The notes: a model not told the origin generated them from the letters alone. A stretch of DNA of 64,000 bases from Mesorhizobium onobrychidis (GCF_024707545.1 NZ_CP062229.1:868001-932000), one strand, 5' to 3'. Shown: positions 26,562 through 37,097, numbered from the stretch's first letter. A program made the numbers and translations.

Positions 26562-26972
26562 CTATCGGTTGAACTGGATCAGCGCGCGCACCCTGGGGTT
26601 GCGCAGAAAAAGGCCACCCCACAAGATGAAGCCGAGATAGACGCCGAACAGCGTGTGCGAAAACAGCGGGCTGCCGATACGTATATGCGTCGCGATGGCG
26701 CCACCGAGGTAGGCGGTGAGCAGGATGGCGCCAAGCACCGAGGTGCGCGGCACCGCATACAGCGCAGTCGAGACCAGTCCGATGAGGCCGAGCATGCGCG
26801 AGACATTGGGATCGGCCGGCCAGCCGAGCTGCACCATGGTCTGGGTGACGACATCGAGCGGCGGCAGCTTGATGACGCTGTCGAAGATCATGAACAGCAC
26901 GATGAGGGCGCTGAGCCCTCGGCCGGTCCACAGCGCGCCCGGCGTGACGGATGCTGTTTGAGACATGGTCAT
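26562..26972 (-). CDS. DoxX-family membrane protein
   Basis: The protein has 136 residues with four membrane segments, the pattern of the DoxX/DoxX-like family. LSALIVLFMIFDSVIKL is the first helix and GAIATHIRIGSPLFSHTLFG a loop typical of the group. Members are often linked with redox or quinone functions, but no specific activity can be named. The ATG at 26972 and another at 26966 are both possible; GGAGG lies just ahead. It is read in the same direction as the lipoprotein gene downstream. Confidence 0.83.
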   Translation of the reverse strand: MTMSQTASVTPGALWTGRGLSALIVLFMIFDSVIKLPPLDVVTQTMVQLGWPADPNVSRMLGLIGLVSTALYAVPRTSVLGAILLTAYLGGAIATHIRIGSPLFSHTLFGVYLGFILWGGLFLRNPRVRALIQFNR

Positions 26973-27096
26973 TGGTCCTCCGGTTGTTTCGAGCCCTCTT
27001 GGCGAGGGTCGAACCAAGGACGCGGCGTGAGGCGGCGATCCAACACGCCTACGATCTTTTGAGCGCACGGCGCTGCCATGAGCGTGGGAACAAACC

Positions 27097-28002
27097 CTAG
27101 GAGAAATAGTATTTTTCGGCGGGGATCATTTTTGGCGGCGCCTCGCCGAGCGCCTCGAACACCGAGATTTCACAGACGCGGCACAGGCCGTCGAGGGCGA
27201 GGTCGTTGGCCTCGGTGCCGAACGGGTCCTCGAGTTCCTCCGAGAGCGCGTCGAGGCCGAAGAAGGTGTAGGCGATCAGCGCCGTGAACAGCGGCGTCGC
27301 CCAGCCGGCAGTCGAGGCGAGCCCAAACGGCAGCAGCAGGCAGAAGATATAGGCGGTGCGCTGCAAGAGCAGCGTGTAGGCAAACGGAAGCGGTGTTCCC
27401 ATGATGCGCTCGCAGCCGGCCTGCGCTGCGGCGATTTGCGACAGGCGCTCGTCGAGGATGCGGTAGCCCATGACGTCGATCGCGCCGGCCCTGTACAGCG
27501 CGGCGGCTCGCTCGCCCATCCGCCGCACCAGGGCGTCGGGCGGGTTGGCCAGCTTGGCGGCACTTTCGGCTTCGTCGCCGATGAACGCGCGTGCGTCCGA
27601 CGTTGCGTCCACCCGCCGAAGCAGGCCGCGCAGGAAGTGGCAGAAGGCGATCGCCTCCATCAGCAGGCCGCGCAGTTCCGCCCGGTTTTCGATCAGCCCG
27701 GTGCTGGCGCGCGCCAGATTGCGAATGTCGAAGACAAGCTGACCCCACAGCTTGCGCGCTTCCCACCAGCGGTCATAGGCGGCGTTGTTGCGGAAGCCGA
27801 GATAGATCGACAGCGCCACACCGAGCAGGGCGAACGGCGCGGGGCCGGCATTGCCGAAGTCAAGCTTCAGTGCCCTGACCGCCAGCACCACCAGCGCGCC
27901 GTAGACGCCGAAGCCGAAGATCTGCGGCAGGATGCGCGGCACCACCGAGCCGCGCATGATGAAGAACAGATGCAAGAATCCCGGGCGCGGGCGAACGATC
28001 AT
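27097..28002 (-). CDS. Bestrophin family anion channel protein
   Basis: The protein has 301 residues, the normal length of bacterial bestrophins, which form pentameric chloride or bicarbonate channels in the inner membrane. The family motif ALSIYLGFRNNAAYDRWWEAR lies near residue 65 and ELEDPFGTEANDLALD near the C-terminus. Helices at about 15-55 and 215-255 line the pore. The ATG at 28002 with GAAAGGGG upstream gives MIVRPRPGFLH; a longer frame is unsupported. It is divergent from the ACT-domain gene. Confidence 0.92.
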   Translation of the reverse strand: MIVRPRPGFLHLFFIMRGSVVPRILPQIFGFGVYGALVVLAVRALKLDFGNAGPAPFALLGVALSIYLGFRNNAAYDRWWEARKLWGQLVFDIRNLARASTGLIENRAELRGLLMEAIAFCHFLRGLLRRVDATSDARAFIGDEAESAAKLANPPDALVRRMGERAAALYRAGAIDVMGYRILDERLSQIAAAQAGCERIMGTPLPFAYTLLLQRTAYIFCLLLPFGLASTAGWATPLFTALIAYTFFGLDALSEELEDPFGTEANDLALDGLCRVCEISVFEALGEAPPKMIPAEKYYFS

Positions 28003-28159
28003 AAAAACCCCTTTCACGGACCGGCAATGGCCCTGATCGGTTCCATTGTGCAATGCAGTATACGCACAAGCTCAGCCGCCAGCGACATGGCGATGTCGCC
28101 TTGCCGGCCTGGGGCCGAGCACGCTATCGAAAATCCGCAAGACATTCGGGAGCAAATCG

Positions 28160-28567
28160 ATGGCCGGCGAGACCGATCTGAAGAAACTGCTGGCAACGAT
28201 GACGCCGGAATTGCGTCCCCGCATCCACGTCTTCGCCACACTGCCGCGCGATGCGCCCGTACCGGACAGCCTCGAGCCGGTGATGCTGTTTCGCGAGCGC
28301 GAGGGCACGACGCTGATCGCGCTAGAGGAGGAAGCCGAGGCCGCTGGCCTGGAGATCGTGTTTCGCTGCCGCATGGTGACGCTGAACATCCATTCGTCGC
28401 TGGAGGCGGTAGGCTTCCTCGCCGCCATCACCACGCGTCTTGCCGCCGCCGGCATGGGCGTCAATCCGGTCTCGGCCTTCTATCATGACCATCTGTTTGT
28501 CCCGGCCGATCGGGCGGAAGAGGCGGTGGCGATACTGACGAAGCTGGCGGAAGAGAATCGTGGGTGA
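28160..28567 (+). CDS. ACT-domain-containing protein
   Basis: The protein has 135 residues. It looks like a tandem ACT-like fold: first half FATLPRDAPVPDSLEPVMLFREREGTTL (shown in part), second half MVTLNIHSSLEAVGFLAAI and GMGVNPVSAFYHDHLFVP. This is the small family of stand-alone ACT proteins seen in many bacteria; amino-acid binding is likely but the ligand is not known. GGGAG lies 8 nt ahead of the ATG at 28160. No biosynthetic enzyme is fused to it; asd is the next gene, convergent. Confidence 0.85.
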   Translation: MAGETDLKKLLATMTPELRPRIHVFATLPRDAPVPDSLEPVMLFREREGTTLIALEEEAEAAGLEIVFRCRMVTLNIHSSLEAVGFLAAITTRLAAAGMGVNPVSAFYHDHLFVPADRAEEAVAILTKLAEENRG

Positions 28568-28785
28568 GGCGGGCGCCTTGTGTCTGGAAATGTGGGCGCT
28601 GCCCCTCATCCCCTGCCGGGACCTTCTCCCCGTAAAACGGAGAGAACGGAGCTAACGGCCGAAGGCCGAGCCCGCGACTGCGGGCCGCCGGTTGTCCGGC
28701 GCCCCCGCGGAGGGCCGCCGCGGCAGCGGCGATACGGCCCGTGAGCGAAAATTAAATCGGCCGAAGGCCGAGCCGTGAGCGAGAA
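28568..28785. repeat. Intergenic direct repeat next to asd
   Basis: CGGCCGAAGGCCGAGCC occurs at 28656-28672 and again at 28758-28774, with the related GTGAGCGAAAATTAA and GTGAGCGAGAATCAA close by. A fragment of repeat family A (CCCCTCATCCC, CCTTCTCCCCG) is at 28602-28648. Confidence 0.65.
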
Positions 28786-29820
28786 TCAAGCCGCCTTCTT
28801 CTTCGGCTGGATCAGCCCGCGCTCGATCAGCAATTCGGCGATCTGCACCGCGTTGAGTGCCGCGCCCTTGCGCAGATTGTCGGAGACGATCCACATCGAC
28901 AGGCCGTTGTCGATGGTCGAATCCTCGCGGATGCGCGAGATGAAGGTGGCGTCCTCGCCGGCCGAGTCCAGCGGCGTGATGTAGCCGCCGTCCTCGCGCT
29001 TGTCGAGAACCTGGCAGCCCGGCGCTTCGCGCAGAATCTCGCGTGCCTCGTCGGCGGTGATCGGTTTTTCGAACTCGATGTTGACCGCTTCCGAATGGCC
29101 GATGAACACCGGCACGCGCACGCAGGTCGCCGTCAGCTTGATCTTGGGGTCGAGCATCTTCTTGGTCTCGGCGACCATCTTCCACTCTTCCTTGGTGAAG
29201 CCGTCGTCGAGGAAGACGTCGATATGCGGGATGACGTTGAAGGCGATGCGCTTGGTGAACTTCTTGACGTCGACCTGGTCAGCGACGAACACGGCCCGCG
29301 TCTGCGTGAACAATTCGTCCATGCCTTCCTTGCCGGCGCCGGAGACCGACTGGTAGGTGGCGACGACGACGCGCTTGATGGTGGCGAAGTCGTGCAACGG
29401 CTTCAGTGCCACGACCAGCTGCGCCGTCGAGCAGTTCGGGTTGGCGATGATGTTCTTGCGCGTGAACAGCGAAATCGCGTCCGGGTTCACCTCCGGCACG
29501 ATCAGCGGCACGTCCTGGTCGTAGCGGAAGGCCGACGAGTTATCGATGACGACGCAGCCCTGCTTGCCGATCTTCGGCGACCATTCCTTCGAGACGTTGC
29601 CGCCGGCCGACATGATGCAGATGTCGGTGTCGGAAAAATCATATTGGTCGAGCGTCCTGACCTTCAGCGTGCGGTCGCCGAACGACACTTCCGTGCCCTG
29701 GCTGCGCCGCGAGGCCAGCGCCACCACCTCGCTTACCGGAAAGCCGCGCTCTTCCAGTATGTTGAGCATTTCTCGGCCCACATTGCCCGTGGCGCCGACG
29801 ATTGCAACCTTGAAACTCAT
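28786..29820 (-). CDS. asd: Aspartate-semialdehyde dehydrogenase
   Basis: The protein has 344 residues, normal for Asd. It reduces aspartyl phosphate to aspartate semialdehyde with NADPH, feeding lysine/diaminopimelate, threonine and methionine synthesis. VAIVGATGNVGREML is the nucleotide-binding motif, Cys130 in IIANPNCSTAQ is the catalytic thiol, and RVPVFIGHSEAVNIEFE holds the general-base histidine. The start at 29820 has AGGAGAT upstream. A repeat with CGGCCGAAGGCCGAGCC units touches its 3' end. dapF at the end of the window is in the same pathway. Confidence 0.97.
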   Translation of the reverse strand: MSFKVAIVGATGNVGREMLNILEERGFPVSEVVALASRRSQGTEVSFGDRTLKVRTLDQYDFSDTDICIMSAGGNVSKEWSPKIGKQGCVVIDNSSAFRYDQDVPLIVPEVNPDAISLFTRKNIIANPNCSTAQLVVALKPLHDFATIKRVVVATYQSVSGAGKEGMDELFTQTRAVFVADQVDVKKFTKRIAFNVIPHIDVFLDDGFTKEEWKMVAETKKMLDPKIKLTATCVRVPVFIGHSEAVNIEFEKPITADEAREILREAPGCQVLDKREDGGYITPLDSAGEDATFISRIREDSTIDNGLSMWIVSDNLRKGAALNAVQIAELLIERGLIQPKKKAA

Positions 29821-30258
29821 CGAAATCTCCTGTCCTCTCCGCTCGGTTTTTTTGGAGAAAACCCGCCGGCCGATGCGGGTTTCAACCCCCGGGCCGGACC
29901 CGGGAGAGGGTGGTTAGGCCAAGGGAATCAGACCGTTTTAGTGGTCGTTTTAGCCGTAGTTTTGCTGGAACGAGGAGACGCGCCGACGCGCCCGGCCCAA
30001 TGGTTCGCATTGCGGCCGGGGAAGTCGAATGCAAGAAGCGCCATTAAAAGGCCGCGCATCGAAACTATCCCGTTCGGTGCCGGCTTTTACGCGGTTTAGG
30101 CGAAGAGTCAATCGCGACGCAGCGAGGCGGCTTGCCCTGTACAATGGCGGCGGCGCGAAGTACGAACGATTGGATCGTTTGGCTCGTGGCGCTCCTGGTG
30201 CTCGCCGACGGATGACCCATTGCCGGGCATAAAAGAATCCGAATTCCGAAAGAAGCAT
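29821..30258. other. Intergenic region between asd and the DEAD-box helicase gene
   Basis: These 438 bases contain two GC hairpins at about 29862-29916 (CCCGCCGGCCGATGCGGG; CCCCCGGGCC/GGACCCGGG) and a long probable helicase leader. I see no gene. Open frames here show no start signal and no protein features. Confidence 0.6.
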
Positions 30259-32100
30259 ATGTCCAATTTCGAAGCACTTGTCCCCGCGCTGGCAAAGGCG
30301 CTGGAAAAACGCGGTTATGTCGAGCTGACACCGGTGCAGAAGGCGGTTCTCGAGCTCGGGCAGGCCGATGCGCTGGTTTCGGCGCAGACCGGCTCCGGCA
30401 AGACCGTCGCCTTCGGCCTCGCCCTGGCGCCGACCCTTCTCGATGGGGCCGAGCGCTTTTCCCACGCCGCCTTACCGCTGGCGCTGGCCGTCGCGCCGAC
30501 GCGCGAGCTCGCTTTGCAGGTAACGCGCGAGCTGGAATGGCTTTACGAACTGACCGGCGCAGCGATAGCGTCCTGCGTCGGCGGCATGGATATGCGCACC
30601 GAGCGACGCGCGCTGGAACGCGGCGCCCATATCGTCGTCGGCACGCCTGGCCGGCTGCGCGACCACATCACCCGCAACTCGCTCGACATGTCTGAACTGA
30701 AGGCAGTCGTGCTCGACGAAGCCGACGAGATGCTCGATCTCGGCTTTCGCGAGGATCTGGAATTCATCCTCGACGCTGCCCCTGCCGAGCGTCGCACGCT
30801 GATGTTTTCGGCCACCGTACCGCGCTCCATCGCCACGCTGGCCAAGGGTTACCAGCGCGATGCGGTACGCATCTCGGCCTCGGGCGAGGAAAAGCAGCAT
30901 CTCGACATCGAATACCGGGCGCTGAGCGTGGCCCAGCCCGACCGGGAAAACGCCATCATCAACGTGCTGCGCTATTACGAGGCGAAGAATGCACTGGTGT
31001 TCTGCAACACGCGCGCCGCCGTCAATCACCTGACCGCGCGCTTCAACAACCGCAACTTTTCCGTGGTGGCGCTTTCGGGCGAGCTGAGCCAGAACGAGCG
31101 CAGTCACGCGCTGCAGGCAATGCGCGACGGCCGCGCCAAGGTCTGCATCGCCACCGACGTTGCGGCGCGCGGCATCGACCTGCCCAACCTCGAACTGGTG
31201 ATCCACGCCGACCTGCCGACCAATCCGGAGACGCTGCTGCACCGGAGCGGGCGGACGGGGCGGGCGGGACGCAAAGGCGTCAGCGCGCTGATCGTGCCCA
31301 ACAATGCCCGAAGGCGCACCGAACGGCTGCTGCAAAGTGCCGGCCTTGCGGCGACATGGGCAAGTCCGCCTTCGGTCGACGACGTCCTGCGCCGCGACGA
31401 CGAGCGCATCCTCGCTGATCCGGTTTTCGCCGAGCCTGTGACGGACGATGAGCGCGGCTTCGTCAGCACGCTTCTCGACCAACGTGGCGCCGAGCTGGTG
31501 GCGGCGGCCTTCGTGCGTCTCTGCCGCTCCAGCCGCTCGGCGCCCGAGGATCTACTCGACATCGCTCCGTTCACGCCGTCGGGAGACAAGTTTGCGCGCA
31601 GGGACGAGGCACCCAGCCGCCGCGATGATTTCGGCGACAGCGTCTGGTTCTCGCTGTCGGTGGGACGCAGGCAGAATGCCGAGCCGCGCTGGCTGATCCC
31701 GATGCTGTGCCGGACCGGCGGCATCAGCAAGCGCGAGATCGGCGCCATCAAGATGCAGCCGGAGGAAACCTTCGTGCAGATCGCGGCCGATTGGGCCGAC
31801 CGGTTTCTCCAAGCGATCGGGCCCGACCGCAAGCTGCAGAACAACATCGCGGTGAAGCGGCTGGACGGCACGCCCGACCTGTCGCGGGCCGGCTATCAGG
31901 AACCACGCCCGGACAAGAAGCCGCACCGTGGCAAGCGGACATTCGACCAAAACGCGCCCAAATTCGAGAAGCGCGCACCGTCAGCCGATCAGCGCCCCGC
32001 CGCGTTCGAGGCAAAGCCCTGGGCCGGGAAGGCAAGCAAGCCGAAATTCGACAAGACCGGCCCCACCAAGAACAAGAAGCCGAAGAAGCGGCCGGCCTGA
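30259..32100 (+). CDS. DEAD-box ATP-dependent RNA helicase with DbpA-type RNA-binding domain
   Basis: The protein has 613 residues. Helicase core: Q motif LTPVQ, Walker A AQTGSGKT (42-49), PTRELA, TPGR, DEAD (153-156), SAT (184-186) and HRSGRTGRAGR in the second RecA lobe. After the core comes a linker and, near residue 480, a DbpA/CsdA-type RNA-binding fold (GGISKREIGAIKMQPEETFVQI). The tail is rich in Lys/Arg/Pro. It probably remodels ribosomal or cold-stabilised RNA. The ATG at 30259 gives MSNFEALV; the GTG/ATG further upstream are not supported. It is a single-gene unit with a long leader. Confidence 0.95.
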   Translation: MSNFEALVPALAKALEKRGYVELTPVQKAVLELGQADALVSAQTGSGKTVAFGLALAPTLLDGAERFSHAALPLALAVAPTRELALQVTRELEWLYELTGAAIASCVGGMDMRTERRALERGAHIVVGTPGRLRDHITRNSLDMSELKAVVLDEADEMLDLGFREDLEFILDAAPAERRTLMFSATVPRSIATLAKGYQRDAVRISASGEEKQHLDIEYRALSVAQPDRENAIINVLRYYEAKNALVFCNTRAAVNHLTARFNNRNFSVVALSGELSQNERSHALQAMRDGRAKVCIATDVAARGIDLPNLELVIHADLPTNPETLLHRSGRTGRAGRKGVSALIVPNNARRRTERLLQSAGLAATWASPPSVDDVLRRDDERILADPVFAEPVTDDERGFVSTLLDQRGAELVAAAFVRLCRSSRSAPEDLLDIAPFTPSGDKFARRDEAPSRRDDFGDSVWFSLSVGRRQNAEPRWLIPMLCRTGGISKREIGAIKMQPEETFVQIAADWADRFLQAIGPDRKLQNNIAVKRLDGTPDLSRAGYQEPRPDKKPHRGKRTFDQNAPKFEKRAPSADQRPAAFEAKPWAGKASKPKFDKTGPTKNKKPKKRPA

Positions 32101-32166
32101 ATTAAGCGATCTTGACAGGTGGCCAAAGAACGCCGCGGAAAACGAAAGCTGTAGCGATCCTTCCCA

Positions 32167-32331
32167 CCCCCCTCTGGCCTGCCGGCCATCTCCCCCGCAA
32201 GGGGCCACTTGGGGGGAGATCAGCAGCTTCAATGGCAGCTCCAGCCTTCCATTGATCAAGATTGGCGAAGGCCGGGATGACGGCCAATCTCCCCCCTTGC
32301 GGGGGAGATGTCCGGCAGGACAGAGGGGGGT
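32167..32331. repeat. Dispersed palindromic repeat, family B, copy 3
   Basis: About 165 bp with terminal inverted repeats CCCCCCTCTGGCCTGCCGG / CCGGCAGGACAGAGGGGGG and inner CTCCCCC stems. It lies after the DEAD-box helicase gene. Confidence 0.88.
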
Positions 32332-32384
32332 GCTGTCCCTCCGGCATCAAGGTTCTGCACCGGCTCGATGCTCTGATGTCATGG

Positions 32385-32480
32385 CATGGAATCCCAGGGC
32401 CTCCGCGACACCGCTTCGCTCCTGCTCCGCCGCGGGATGCCGAAAGCGCGGTGGCCTGCTCGTAGCCGACGCACTGCATT
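32385..32480. repeat. Dispersed repeat, family D, copy 1
   Basis: ATGGAATCCCAGGGCCTC, then CGCTTCGCTCCTGCTCCGC and GCGGTGGCCTGCTCGTAGCC: the same order of blocks as at 35493-35580 (ATGGATCCCAGGGTCT, GCTTCGCTCCTTGCTCCGC, GGTGGCCTGTAGCC). Confidence 0.65.
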
Positions 32481-32546
32481 TCGCGCACACCCCTTGCGAT
32501 CCGCCCTGACTTTGAACAGTCTGAGCAGCGGGACCAGAGGTGGGAC

Positions 32547-33251
32547 ATGCGCGGCGAAGTGCTTCACTATGACGAGGACCAAGGCTTCGGTTTCATCACC
32601 GGAGCCGACGGCAACCGCTACACTTTCGCGCGCGAGGATCTGCGCCGAGAGGCGTCGATGGCCAGGGGCACGGTTATCGAGTTCCAGCCGGCCGGCGGGC
32701 GGGCACGCGACGTTTTTTCGATCCGCGCCCGGACTGCCGGTCCGCCCGCCAGTCCGCCTGCCGCAACCGCCGCCCCGACTCAAACCGCCAATGTGCCCGG
32801 GGCGCCGCAACATTTCGGCCGGTCCGCTGAAAGTCGTCCCGCCGCGGCTACCGGATTGTGGGATTATTTCTGGCGGGGCCTGACTGAAAATTACTTCAAC
32901 TTCGCCGGCCGTGCCCGCCGCAAGGAATATTGGGGCTTTTGCCTGTTCTGGACGATCGCGCTGATTGCGGTCGTCGGCATCGGCCTCTTCCTCGACGACG
33001 CCATGGGCAATTTCGACGAAGTGCCGGCAGTGACGGTCGGTCTTTGCGGCACGTTTGTGCTGGCGACAATCCCGCCATGGATCGGACTGAACGTGCGTCG
33101 CTTGCACGACATCGGCCTGACCGGCTGGCTTTTTCTGGCGGTGCTCATCCCAACCATCGGCTGGCTGATCATCCTGGTCTTCGCGCTGATCCCCACGCAG
33201 GCCCGTGAAAACCAGTGGGGTCCGGTGCCGGCAGGCGTCGGGGCCTATTAG
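32547..33251 (+). CDS. Cold-shock-like domain fused to DUF805 membrane protein
   Basis: The protein has 234 residues. Residues 1-60 resemble a cold-shock (OB-fold) domain: RGEVLHYDEDQGFGFITG is the strand pattern with RNP-1-like GFGFI. A Pro/Ala-rich linker (60-100) joins it to a DUF805 domain, whose signature NYFNFAGRARRKEYWGF and LNVRRLHDIGLTGWLF is clear, with four membrane segments. DUF805 proteins are small inner-membrane proteins of unknown function. The fusion suggests that a nucleic-acid-binding part is tethered at the membrane, which is inference. It follows a repeat cluster and is convergent with leuB. Confidence 0.85.
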   Translation: MRGEVLHYDEDQGFGFITGADGNRYTFAREDLRREASMARGTVIEFQPAGGRARDVFSIRARTAGPPASPPAATAAPTQTANVPGAPQHFGRSAESRPAAATGLWDYFWRGLTENYFNFAGRARRKEYWGFCLFWTIALIAVVGIGLFLDDAMGNFDEVPAVTVGLCGTFVLATIPPWIGLNVRRLHDIGLTGWLFLAVLIPTIGWLIILVFALIPTQARENQWGPVPAGVGAY

Positions 33252-33292
33252 CGTCCCCGGGCGTCGCCCTGCAGACGTCGACCGCCACAGAC

Positions 33293-34396
33293 TCAGCCCA
33301 GGAACTTGGCAATGATCGCGTCGCCCATCTGAGTGGTGCCGACCTCAGTCATGCCCTCGGAAAGAATATCCCTTGTACGCAAGCCCTGGTCGAGCACGGC
33401 GGCGATGGCGCTTTCCAGGCGGTCGGCCTCTGTCACCATGCCGAAGGAATAGCGCATGCACATGGCGAAGGAGGCGATCATGGCGATCGGGTTGGCGATG
33501 CCCTTGCCTGATATGTCGGGGGCCGAGCCATGCACCGGCTCGTAGAGCGCCTTGCGCTTCTTCGTCTTGGCATCCGGCGCGCCGAGCGATGCCGACGGCA
33601 GCATGCCGATCGAGCCGGTCAGCATGGCGGCAATGTCGGACAGCATGTCGCCGAACAGATTGTCGGTGACGATGACGTCGAATTGTTTCGGCCAGCGCAC
33701 CAGCTGCATGCCGCCGGCATCGGCCAGCATGTGGTCGAGCTTGACGTCGGCATAGCGCGCCTTGTGGGTCTGCGTGACGACCTCGTTCCACAGCACCCCC
33801 GACTTCATCACATTGCGCTTTTCCATTGAGGTCACATGGTTGCGGCGTGTCCGTGCCAACTCGAAGGCAACGCCCGAAATGCGCTCGATCTCGAACGTGT
33901 CGTAGACCTGCGTGTCGATGCCGCGCTTCTGGCCGTTGCCGAGGTCGATGATCTGCTTGGGCTCGCCGAAATAGACGCCGCCGGTGAGCTCGCGCACGAT
34001 CAATATATCGAGCCCTTCGACCACCTCCTGCTTGAGCGAGGAGGACGCCGCCAGCGCCGGATAGCAAATGGCGGGCCTGAGATTGGCGAACAGCTCCATG
34101 TCTTTGCGCAGCCGCAGCAGTCCGGCTTCCGGGCGAACCTCATACGGCACCGCATCCCATTTCGGGCCGCCGACGGCGCCAAACAGCACCGCGTCGGCAG
34201 CCATCGCCTTGGCCATGTCGGCATCGGAAATCGCCGCGCCATGTGCGTCGTAGGCGCAGCCGCCGACCAGCCCCTCATCGGTGACGAAACCACTGCCGAG
34301 CCTGTCATTCATGGCGGCGATCAGCTTCTTCACCTCGGCCATCGCCTCGGGGCCGATGCCGTCGCCGGCGAGCAGGAGGAGATTTTTCGAAGCCAT
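33293..34396 (-). CDS. leuB: 3-isopropylmalate dehydrogenase
   Basis: The protein has 367 residues, normal LeuB length. It oxidises and decarboxylates 3-isopropylmalate with NAD in leucine synthesis. [19 protein letters not shown] is the N-terminal motif; [15 protein letters not shown] binds substrate; [20 protein letters not shown] supplies the metal aspartates; [18 protein letters not shown] is the NAD-binding loop. The ATG at 34396 gives the family start [16 protein letters not shown] with AGGACGG ahead. leuD is at 16235; leuC is not in the window. Confidence 0.98.
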   Translation of the reverse strand: MASKNLLLLAGDGIGPEAMAEVKKLIAAMNDRLGSGFVTDEGLVGGCAYDAHGAAISDADMAKAMAADAVLFGAVGGPKWDAVPYEVRPEAGLLRLRKDMELFANLRPAICYPALAASSSLKQEVVEGLDILIVRELTGGVYFGEPKQIIDLGNGQKRGIDTQVYDTFEIERISGVAFELARTRRNHVTSMEKRNVMKSGVLWNEVVTQTHKARYADVKLDHMLADAGGMQLVRWPKQFDVIVTDNLFGDMLSDIAAMLTGSIGMLPSASLGAPDAKTKKRKALYEPVHGSAPDISGKGIANPIAMIASFAMCMRYSFGMVTEADRLESAIAAVLDQGLRTRDILSEGMTEVGTTQMGDAIIAKFLG

Positions 34397-34417
34397 CGGA
34401 ACCGTCCTAACTGTGTC

Positions 34418-34455
34418 GCATGACCCCGAAATCGGAATCGATTTCGGGGTCATGC
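34418..34455. repeat. Short palindromic repeat, family C-like, copy 4
   Basis: GCATGACCCCGAAAT, eight bases, ATTTCGGGGTCATGC: a perfect 15-bp stem directly upstream of leuB. It could also act as an operator or leader hairpin for leuB, but the relation to the other copies favours a repeat. Confidence 0.75.
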
Positions 34456-34631
34456 GCAGAACCAAAATTCTACAGCGTCCTTTGCGCGTCCAAAAGGACG
34501 CGCGGCGCTGGCGTGAGCCGCGGCCTTGCTAAACGCCAAGCGGGCTGTGCGCAAGCTTTTGGTTCAGAGCATCTTTGGCGATCCTTGGCGCCCCGCCGAC
34601 ATCCACGCAAGCTTCTGCACCGCCGCCGCGC

Positions 34632-35015
34632 TCAGGCCGTGCGCTTGAGCGCCGTCACTTCGATCTCGATCTTCATTTCCGGCTTATTGAGCTGACAGAC
34701 GATCATCGTCGCCGCCGGCCTGATGTCGCCAAAGGCCTCGCCGAGGATCGGAAAGACGATGTCGACGAAAGCCGCGTCGGTGATGTAGTAATGCGCCCGC
34801 ACCACATCACCTATCTCGAAGCCGCCATCCTGCAACGCCTTGGCGATGGTCGCAAGGCAATTGCGCGTCTGCGCCTCGACCGTCTCCGGCATCGACATGG
34901 TCGCATAGTCGTAGCCGGTCGTCCCGGAAACGAAACACCAGTCGCCCTGTACCAAGGCACGCGAATAACCGGCGGCCTTCTCGAAGGGCGAGCCGGTGGA
35001 GATCAGTTTTCGCAT
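34632..35015 (-). CDS. RidA-family protein (YjgF/UK114)
   Basis: The protein has 127 residues. RidA proteins hydrolyse reactive enamine/imine intermediates from amino-acid metabolism. YSRALVQGDWCFVSGTTGYD is the typical first block, TRNCLATIAKALQDGGF the central helix, and VVRAHYYITD holds the substrate-binding arginine (Arg105-equivalent). The C-terminal glutamate region KIEIEVTAL is present. The ATG at 35015 has GAGGGAAG ahead; the longer frame is unsupported. It is read toward leuB but separated from it by a palindromic repeat. Confidence 0.9.
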   Translation of the reverse strand: MRKLISTGSPFEKAAGYSRALVQGDWCFVSGTTGYDYATMSMPETVEAQTRNCLATIAKALQDGGFEIGDVVRAHYYITDAAFVDIVFPILGEAFGDIRPAATMIVCQLNKPEMKIEIEVTALKRTA

Positions 35016-35247
35016 GGGCCTTCCCTCGCATATTCCTAAGGCGATATTGAGCTGAAGAAGTGCCTTCCGGCCATGGGCCAGGCGGGACGAAATCGACAGT
35101 GCAAACCCGCTATAGGCCGGCACTTCGGCATCGAACTCCTCCGCAAGGCCACCAGAAGGCCAGCGGAACAGGCATCAGCCAACGCAGTGTGGTCTCCGTC
35201 CCAAGTCCATAACAGCACTAGTTCCTAACACGTTGACTCAAACAGAT

Positions 35248-35274
35248 TGGAAGCCGACCGGCAGCGAACGTCGA
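35248..35274. repeat. 27-bp repeat E, copy 1
   Basis: TTGGAAGCCGACCGGCAGCG plus AACGTCGA; nearly identical to 40840-40866. Confidence 0.65.
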
Positions 35275-35348
35275 TAGTTTTCGCGGCGAATTTCAGTGGC
35301 AGGTCGCAAACTTTCGAGATTGGCTGAAACATCCCTCCCTTCGTCAAT

Positions 35349-35396
35349 CCCTGGGCGGAGCAAGGAGCGAAGCGGAGCGCAGACCCTGGGATCCAT
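35349..35396 (-). repeat. Repeat family D, inverted copy
   Basis: CCCTGGGCGGAGCAAGGAGC and onward to GGGATCCAT is the near-perfect reverse complement of 35493-35544, forming a 48-bp inverted repeat with a spacer of about 96 bp. Confidence 0.75.
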
Positions 35397-35492
35397 GATA
35401 TCAGAGCGTCACGACGGTGCAGAACCTTTGATGGCCACTACAGATCGGCATTTATCCTGAGTCGCCTGCATTCTTCGGCCGATGTCACGGGA

Positions 35493-35544
35493 ATGGATCC
35501 CAGGGTCTGCGCCGCGTCGCTTCGCTCCTTGCTCCGCCCTGGGG
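35493..35544 (+). repeat. Repeat family D, copy 2
   Basis: ATGGATCCCAGGGTCTGCGC and onward to GCTCCGCCCTGGGG; partner of the inverted copy at 35349-35396 and relative of 32385-32480. The adjacent GGTGGCCTGTAGCC is also shared with the 32.4-kb copy. Confidence 0.75.
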
Positions 35545-35678
35545 TGACGAAGGCATGGTGGCCTGTAGCCAATCGCAGATGTAGGAGATCGGCGGCTGGC
35601 TGCAGGGCCGGCAACGACCGTCCGCAGTCCCTTTCGGACTCAGTCAAAGAGCCAAATCCCTCCGCGCAGAGAAACTGG

Positions 35679-36902
<1,224 letters not shown>

Positions 36903-37097
36903 GCTGGGGGACATATTGGCGGTTCCGCGACAAGGGTTCTCGCCGGGCGAGGTATCACGGGCTTTCCGGACTGCGCAAGAGACGAACGGTCCCCCGGTCG
37001 CTGCTGGCATACTGGATCAGCCCTTGTGCCGGCCAGTCGCTGGTGCCGAGAAGACGCTTGCGGTATAGGCTGCGCCTTCTTTATCCAGGGTCCGCCG

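Larger units (their letters stand above)
32101..32546. other. Intergenic region made of two repeat elements
   Basis: These 446 bases hold family B copy 3 (32167-32331) and a family D element (about 32385-32480). No gene seen. Confidence 0.7.
35016..35678. other. Intergenic region rich in repeats
   Basis: These 663 bases hold a short repeat E copy (35248-35274) and two inverted family D copies (35349-35396 and 35493-35544). No protein gene or known RNA is recognisable. Confidence 0.65.
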
